From NCBI RefSeq assembly GCF_003073045.1, contig NC_037593.1, forward strand, positions 19,380,812-19,444,811: 64,000 nt of DNA, written 5' to 3'. The stretch comes from Pomacea canaliculata (lineage: Eukaryota; Mollusca; Gastropoda; Architaenioglossa; Ampullariidae). The notes beneath the pieces are model-generated. The model was not told the DNA's origin. It made no database searches and was given only the letters and a program-made list of their open reading frames with translations. How positions within the stretch are numbered: the first letter of the stretch is position 1; each line of letters opens with the position of its first letter. The translations under genes and the position numbers were made by a program. This document shows positions 57,431 through 64,000 of the stretch, piece by piece.

Positions 57431-58879
57431 AAAATTAAGGGAAAGGTGGTTTTTGTTTTGTTTGTTGTGAGTAATGTTTATGGAAGAGGTGCATTTTCAG
57501 TGCACATTCAAAGGATTCAATAGTAGGTAGGAGGCAAATATTTTAACAGCAGACCGAATGCATTTTTAGAATGTAATTATAACTATATTTCTAGAGATAT
57601 GTACTTGCAACAATATGACATTGTTGATTTGTAGAATTGCTTTTTCCATAATAAATGTGTAAGTCCCTGCTGAATTTGGTATCAATACAAAACATTTCAA
57701 AGAATAGAAATGTTCACAAAAATTTTGCTTTATGCAACCAATATAAATTGGTGCAAGTAGAAGAAATGGTTTTTCATGCTTTAAACAAGTTGCTGTTGTG
57801 CCTTTTCAGTGGAAACAAAGAAAGGAATAATTTTTAACAGAAGCCCTTGTCTTTATCTTGGCAAACATTTGAGGCTTGTTGCCATGAGCAGTAAGAGGTG
57901 AATACCTTTGCTTAGAAATTCTTGATCTTTTCTGACACTTCTCTACCATCTCACTACATAAGTGCATCTTTATTTCATGCTTTAGTCTTTTAAGATTCAG
58001 TGCAATTCATCTGGACACAAATGGAAATGCTTCTTGTACAAAGTTAAGTAACAAGTATGCGGGTTTGTTGCTTGTTGTTTTTTGTTTTGTATCACCTATG
58101 AATGTTTTCTAAAGTATTGGTGGAATAAGTGTTAGAATTTTCTTAGAGTCAAAGCAGCTGTGGTCCATAAGTTTTATCAGGCAGCAAATTTTCTTTAAGT
58201 GGTGTATCAAGCAAATTCTTTTTTCTACACCATTTTGTTTTAAAATCATTTCATTCAAAAACTAAACAAAAAAATTACCCCAAAAACAAATTTAAAAAAA
58301 CCAACCCCCAACATATTTTGGATGTTATTTTGTTGTGATAGTCTTTAGGATGTCTTAAATATTAGAATACAGATTGTTGTGTCGCTGTGTTTAATAATTT
58401 GCCGTTAGTTTTCTCAATGTCCAAGTGGTGGAGGGTACTGCTGTCGTCTGCTCTGAACAGGACATAGTTTTTCAGTTAAGAAATTGCTGTGACCTTACAT
58501 GCAGAGATGTGTGTAAAACTGTGCCTTTATCATAACAATGTGATAAAAAAAAGACGTACTGGTGCTTTTTAAGAATCTAGTTTGTGGCACGTAAGTTATA
58601 CCTAATTTTCTTGTCATAGATGTAATTTCAAAATTCAGGATCATCATTATTTATAAAGTCAATTTTTATTACAAGATTTTAACAGATGTAATTGTTCCAT
58701 TACTAAAGTCTCAGTAAAGTTGATTTAGACAGCACACTAAAGTCTTACACTACATGCATTACTTTGTTAATTTTTGTATGACTTTATAACCCTAACCCTA
58801 TTCAGACCATCAGAATTTCATTAGTCAGAAAAACAGCTGTTGTGCATTGTATTTGAGTCTTATAAACCTCCATTAAGAA

Positions 58880-59190
58880 CATATCTTTTCTATGAGCACT
58901 ACTCCTAAATGCAATCCACTTACTCCTTCTAATCTGTTTGCTGTCATATATTATATTATTAGTGTGTCCCCTATTCCTGTGTTGATTTTTTTAAGCTGTC
59001 TTTTCAATTGTTACTTTTATCTCTGTGTCTTTTCTGTTGCTTGTACTTATCCTCATCATTGCCCATCTTTGTGTTCCTTCATGTTATATGTTGATGTAGT
59101 TTTTCTGACAAGCGCTAAGTGCATGTTCCTATCCTATATAAGTGTGATTCTGTGCTTTATAAAATGCACATTTGTTATCATTATCATAAA
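58880..59190 (+). repeat. possible distant member of the ATT-tail repeat family
   Basis: The last 90 bp follow the same plan: ACAAGCGCTAAGTGCATGTT, then a gap, then GTGCTTTATAAAATGCACAT and TTGTTATCATTATCAT. The body before it is T-rich and does not align clearly with the other copies. It may be a different subfamily sharing the 3' end. Confidence 0.35.
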
Positions 59191-59920
59191 CTGATGATAA
59201 ATCCACATATGCATACCCCAGACATATCCCAGTGATTTAACAAATGGTGATCATATATGCTTATTATTCACTATTCTAGTACCTTTGTACTAATAGGCCA
59301 ACATGCTTTCTGTTTGAGTCTTTGACATTTTCAGGTACAGTTGTGTCAGTTTATGAATATGGTTACTCCATTTGTTGGATTGCATGTTTTGCTTTTTTTT
59401 TTCTATGTCTAGGCTGTGAAACTAAGACCAGAATGTAGAAATGTATTGATTTCTTCTGTGGTTATTGCATTTTAGTTTCTAAATTGATTTCCATAGAGTA
59501 AATAATATTGCTGTTTTTCTTCTATTACAAATAAGTGTTATTCTCCTAAAAGATATTAGCATGATTTAGTGTAATAAGCAGCTTTCTCCCTTTGGGGGGA
59601 GGGGGGGGGAAGGGTTTGAGTTTTTTCCTTTAATTCTTGTCTAAGGATATAAAATTTGCTTAAACTCAAGTGTTAAAGTCAGAGATTAGCCATTTAATCT
59701 TAATATTACCACGTTGAGAGCCTATGAAAAAAATAATGTCCCAGAATCATGTCTAAGCATTTTTTGTAGTTATAAAATCTTTCCATTAAAAAAAAACTTA
59801 CTGTTTTGCATGAGTTTTGTAAAATAAGAGATTTCTTCAAAGCCACCATTGTTGATTTCTTTTTTGATTACAAGCTGATTCATTATAAATTATTTTTTGC
59901 AGGAAGCTCTGGGCTAAGCT

Positions 59921-60039
59921 GCATTCGAGGTCTTGAAAATGTCTTCAGTCACTGGTCTCATGCAAGTCAATCAGCAAGTTAAATCTTAGTATTCGACTTG
60001 CCACTTTTAAACTTAACTCAATTTCAAGACCTCAGATGC
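59921..60039. repeat. fold-back (inverted repeat) of about 120 bp
   Basis: GCATTCGAGGTCTTGAAAAT (59921-59940) pairs with ATTTCAAGACCTCAGATGC (60021-60039) with two mismatches and one bulge. Inside, GCAAGTC (about 59962) pairs with GACTTGC (about 59994). The transcript would form a long, imperfect hairpin. A decayed palindromic transposon is the simplest reading. Confidence 0.45.
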
Positions 60040-60500
60040 AATCATGCCAACGACAACTTTTGGAAGTTGAAAACTCAGGCTTAGCGATGTCTGTGACTTT
60101 TTAAGACCTCTCATGCCTGGTGAAAGATGAGGGGGAAAGGATGTTTAGTAACATAAACTACATTCATTGGCTACTTTTGTCAAGTATCCTAGGCCGTAGA
60201 GCATACAATTAGTTCACTGTAATGAGATGTTTAGAATGAAATAAAACAATTTGACTTCAGTGCATTAAATTAGAGACTATGTATATATGGGCATTATATA
60301 AATACTTTTAAGATCTATTTACATTCATGCAGCTGTGTAGTCAGCATTTGAGAACTTCCTTATTAAAGATATTGCACTTATTAAGTTATATTCCTTTGTT
60401 CAACGTGATTACATTTTTTGAATTTGGGTTTAATAAAACTGTAAACAGTGAGAGTCTTGTGTCACAAGTTGTGAGATGTATTTTATGTGCTTTTATGTAC

Positions 60501-60747
60501 GTTAGTGTTAGTGTGAGAAACCGAAGTCGATCAGGCGTCACACAAACCTTCAGTGATGTGTTGGAAGCATTGACGCTCATCACCTCACACCCTTCCAAAC
60601 ATCTATCTCCAGACACGCAAAAGAAGATAAAACAGTTTTATAGTCTTTGGGCATAGCTCACGATACATCCATCAATCAAATGGAAAGCAGCAGAAGACGG
60701 AAATGAAGCCGAGTCTTCCTGTTCTGACGCACATGCGCGGTAGCAAT
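60501..60747 (+). promoter_or_regulatory. promoter / 5' UTR of OTUB1
   Basis: CpG density rises from about 60520. GCACATGCGCGG (60729-60740) resembles an NRF-1 site, and ATATGATGGCGGAG across the start codon resembles the YY1 site often placed at the start of housekeeping transcripts. An in-frame ATG at 60703 could extend the protein by 15 residues if the transcript starts further upstream. Confidence 0.4.
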
Positions 60748-63700
60748 ATGATGGCGGAGGGAGATTTTGCGTTCGATCCCGGTAATGAATTTTTTTTTTT
60801 AAAGAAGCTGTTGCTTTCCTTTAGACTGTTCAGTGTTTTAATCATGCATACACTCACCAAGATTTTCCCTTATGATGACAAGAGGTATTGCATCACAAGT
60901 TTAAACGTGCGACACGAACACGTTCAGAGTCGTAGTAACATAGTAATAAAAAAAGCTGCAAAAACATTTGCTTCTTGTTGTAAGAAACATAATTTGGATT
61001 GCTTGAATCGAGATTGGGATGCTAAGCACACAATGAATTATGAAAGCCATTCAAGTTCAATAAAACAAAAGACCCCCAAAAACAAGATAATGAGAAGATA
61101 ATGTGGTTATAATATGATATACAAGTCGGCGTAGTGTACATTATTTGGTAAATGTGTATGTTCCACAAAAACACTTACGATTATGAATGATTGAACAAAT
61201 GAGAGTATAACTTAACGATGTACTATAATTTCCTTTTTCAGATCGTAACTATGATGAAGAAATTATGTCGATGCAGAGGGAGATTGAAAAAGAAGTGAGT
61301 TGCTTGACCAAGAATACAGCCATCTATCAATATTGCTTACGCAGACATTAGATTTAGTAACCTTCGTACGCATTATGTATGATTAATACACATACACCTT
61401 CAGCAATTCAAATAATGAGCAGGGAATAGAGACAAGAAGTTCCAGAACATCAGGTGGTAGACCTATTTAGCCTAACTGGAAGCAGACTGTTATTTTACAA
61501 GTAACCTGTTTTAAGGTTTATGAGAGCGCAAAAATAGTAAATTACAAACGCAACCCATTCATTTCAGGGTTTGCACTTTTGTAGTATGCTTATATTTGAT
61601 TTTGATTATTTTAGATATATATTATATTTTGTCTTTCGTATACTGTCCATGTTTCATTCTTGTTCTTAAGCGCTAAGAGTATACTACATAGGATTTTGAG
61701 TACGTGCTTTACAAATTTTGCATTTATTACTATTATTATTAGTGCCTTAGTAGGAATAAAGAGCGGTCCGGTGGCGCAACGGTTAGCGCTGTTAGCGCCT
61801 GTCACCAATACAGTGAAGGTTGGCTGCCCTGAGTTCATTTTTCGTCTCGGGCACGCTGATCTTTCTCTGCACGTGGCATCTGTTTACAGGGCTGGCTGCT
61901 TGCCGTAATATAGCCTTAGCTGCTGACACGGCGTAAAACACCAATTCCCCCCCCCCCCCATCCCCCTTAGTAAGAATAAGAGACTTGAAGCTATGTTTCT
62001 TGCTGAAGTCTCTTTGGTATAGCTTACTATACTGTTTTGCTTGTGTGAATCATTGGTTAGTTACTAAAAGCATCAAATGTTTCATAAAAGATTTATTATG
62101 AGCATGGTCTTAACATTTTTCGTGCACCTGACTTTCTGCTTGCATGTGTGTTAGTGCATATGTGAATGTGATACAAAGCAATAAGTGCGACCTAGCTCTG
62201 GCAGATGAAAATTACCACGCTGGAATATTAATTCATAATTCTTATGTCATAAGTCATTTAACACTCATTGCTTTTAGTTGTGCTAAATTATTTGTAGTTA
62301 TTCTTACAAGAAAGTTTTTAGCTAATAAAAGAATCATAATAATGTGTAATTTGAAGATTGAGATATCCAGGGATAATAAAAATATGTCTGTGTTATAAAT
62401 AACCTTGTAAACGGCATGACAAATTCCTTGCAGATCACAGATACCCAAGACCTCATTGGTCCTCTGCAGTCATTGGAATCACTTATAGAAGAATATGCTC
62501 AGGAAGACCAAGTCTACAGACAAAAATTGTCTGTGAGTAATTTTGCTTCTCTCTTTTCTTGTATTATATGTTATTAAATATGCTAATAGTAATAATTTAT
62601 AATATCAAAAAATGTTTAGAATGTAGAGGATGAAATGATAAAATAGTTTGTATTACTATTTCCTGTAAATTTTCTGACTTTTACAGTGCTGTTTGCCTAT
62701 GCAGGTCTTCATATATGTTTTGGTGTTTTTCCCCAGGATTTGGGATCCAGATACACACATATTCGGAAGATCCGTGGAGATGGAAATTGCTTTTTCCGTG
62801 GATTTGGCTTCTCATATCTGGAATCACTGTTAAAAAATGATGTTGAATATGAAAGGTAGAGGAATCTTATTTTCCTGATTGATTAAGAAGAAGAATTTTT
62901 AAAAAATTACTTTTGATTTAGCTGCCTGCATTTTATTTCTGATGTAGAACAATGTCCAGGTTTTCTAGAGGGTCAGCTTACAGGTCCGTATCAAACAGCA
63001 TTACAGTCATCATCTTTTTTTTCTAAATCAGTTTGAAATGGGGTCAAGTGTCAGAAATGCTGAGCATTAAGTTTGCATGAAAGATTATTTCATATGTGTG
63101 CACATGCTATGGTTATTTGAAAGTAAAAGATGTCTTTCCTGGCTCACTTTTAATGTACAGTTTTTTTTTGTGTTTTTTTTTTAGACCAAAGATATACTGA
63201 CAAACTAATAGAAACGATTTTTAAATCAAAAGATAGATGAAAATCTTTGACACAAATTAAAGAAATAATGGGGGAAAAGTGCACTACTGCCTTGATTGAC
63301 AAAAACATTTGAAATCCTTTATAATTTGAAAGAGTTTGAATATAATTTGTCTCCAAAAAATAGGTAGTTTTCAATGCTTTAATGTTTGATTGTTTTGTAG
63401 ATTGTGTCCTTATTTGATATATTGTCTTAATTTAAAAATATGTTAATGAAATCCAAACGAGTTTTGGCTCTGCTTGTTTGCTGTCATGAGTATAATATCT
63501 TATTAACAGCTTTAAAAAGATTGCAGCTCAGAGCAAAGATGAGTTGGTCACACTTGGATTTCCACAATTTACTATTGAGGATTTTCATGACACAGTATGT
63601 ATATTTATATCTCTAAGTATCAGGCTGTTCTTGACCTAGTATTTAATAACCTCATTTTGCGTATAAGGTCCAGACCAAGTTTCTTTGGATAAGCTTATTG

Positions 63701-64000
63701 GCAAATGGGAAGTCTCCAGAAGAAGAAACAGAAAACCATTTTTTTTTAAGCGAACTATGCAGAGGTGTTTTAGCAGCTGGTATATGTCAGAATAAGAAGG
63801 TCTAGACCTCTTTAGAGTCTTCCGTATTGATATTTTCTCATTGATGTACATATAGAAATTACTGCAGACTTTGTAATCTGCATTGAAGGATGAGGTGTCA
63901 AGGTTATGAGTATATAAACGTAATTCTTAACTTTGTTATGATTTTTTGTTTCAGTTTATGGAAGTGGTGAAAATGGTGGAAAAGAAGTGTTCTGTAGAAG
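60748..64000 (+). CDS. OTUB1: ubiquitin thioesterase otubain-1 (OTUB1), 5' part, cut by window end
   Basis: Exons: 60748-60781, 61242-61294, 62434-62532, 62737-62855, 63510-63594 and 63955-64000 (continues). All junctions are GT-AG and in phase, giving the first 145 residues of about 270. OTUB1 removes Lys48-linked ubiquitin chains and also blocks some E2 enzymes such as UBC13 by a non-catalytic contact (family knowledge). The OTU core begins with RYTHIRKIRGDGNCFFRGFG: Asp77 and Cys80 are the catalytic Asp and nucleophile; the His lies beyond the window. Upstream residues DLIGPLQSLESLIEEYAQED match the helical N-terminal arm. FKKIAAQSKDELVTLGFPQFTIEDFHDTFMEVVKMVE follows the core motif, as in the family, in two exons. 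The start is ATG 60748 or the adjacent ATG 60751. OTUB2 is an alternative, but the N-terminal arm favours OTUB1. No frame break. Confidence 0.94.
61628..61742 (+). mobile_element. dispersed repeat family with ATT-rich tail, copy 3 (3' part)
   Basis: The last 115 bp match copies 1 and 2: TACTGTCCATGTTTCATTCT, TTAAGCGCTAAGAGTATACT, GTGCTTTACAAATTTTGCAT and TTATTACTATTATTATTAG. It lies in OTUB1 intron 2, directly upstream of a SINE copy. Confidence 0.65.
61763..61960 (+). mobile_element. tRNA-derived SINE, best copy
   Basis: GCGGTCCGGTGGCGCAACGG and TTAGCGC form an A-box-like head. Then come CCTGTCACCAATACAGTGAA, TTCGTCTCGGGCACGCTGAT, TTTCTCTGCACGTGGCATCT, GTTTACAGGGC, ATATAGCCTTAGCTGCTGAC and ACGGCGTAAAACACCAATTC, ending in a run of C. 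A TTAGCGC block is duplicated near 61783-61796. The other copies are at 12171-12300 (+) and 39413-39575 (-). The B box is not clear. It sits in OTUB1 intron 2. Confidence 0.7.

Larger units (their letters stand above)
55641..60500. other. spacer between LPGAT1 and OTUB1
   Basis: No exon was recognised on either strand. The region contains an antisense copy of the ATT-tail repeat (57176-57430), a related sequence at about 58880-59190, a poly-G run near 59597-59611 and a fold-back at 59921-60039. A short CCTAACCCTA match near 58791 is only about two telomere-like units. Confidence 0.5.

Noticed and set aside
58791..58801. telomere-like CCTAACCCTA
   Set aside because: Fewer than two full units; no array, so it is chance.

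Overview
The window is a piece of an animal nuclear genome. Its genes are split into many short exons with spliceosomal GT-AG junctions, separated by AT-rich introns and spacers that hold LINE and SINE debris. The gene set and the style of repeats fit a protostome, most likely a mollusc (perhaps a gastropod). That placement is inference from the look of the sequence; no species could be identified.

Five protein-coding genes can be built exon by exon. (1) 1698-20138 (+): a BAHD1-like heterochromatin protein with a C-terminal BAH domain, 6 coding exons and a 10.4-kb second intron. (2) 27339-37942 (+): a KCTD3/SHKBP1-family protein, 20 coding exons, with an N-terminal BTB domain followed by a WD40-like propeller. 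(3) 47948-40526 (-): SRP54, the GTPase subunit of the signal recognition particle, 15 coding exons and 504 residues. (4) 49936-53030 (+): LPGAT1, an ER lysophospholipid acyltransferase, 5 coding exons and 366 residues. (5) 60748 to the window end (+): the first six coding exons of otubain-1 (OTUB1), which carry the catalytic Asp and Cys. KCTD3 and SRP54 converge. SRP54 and LPGAT1 diverge from a shared upstream region near 48.9-49.1 kb. These are housekeeping or regulatory genes with no sign of a common pathway.

The spacers and introns hold two decayed 3' fragments of one LINE family (29.4-30.3 kb, +; 54.9-55.6 kb, -), three copies of a tRNA-derived SINE, three copies of an element ending in an ATT-rich tail, a 257-bp element bounded by 13-bp inverted repeats inside an SRP54 intron, and several smaller fold-backs and tandem repeats.

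The most notable signal is in gene integrity. The two left-hand genes carry single-base frame breaks inside otherwise well-conserved exons (at least four in BAHD1 exon 2, three in KCTD3). SRP54, LPGAT1 and the visible part of OTUB1 read through with none. Several breaks fall in short homopolymers, so assembly error is the first explanation, but a local decay or a real recoding event cannot be excluded from sequence alone. A clean GC-AG intron in SRP54 is the best-supported unusual splice site. I found no operon, CRISPR array, tRNA or rRNA gene, and no new system.
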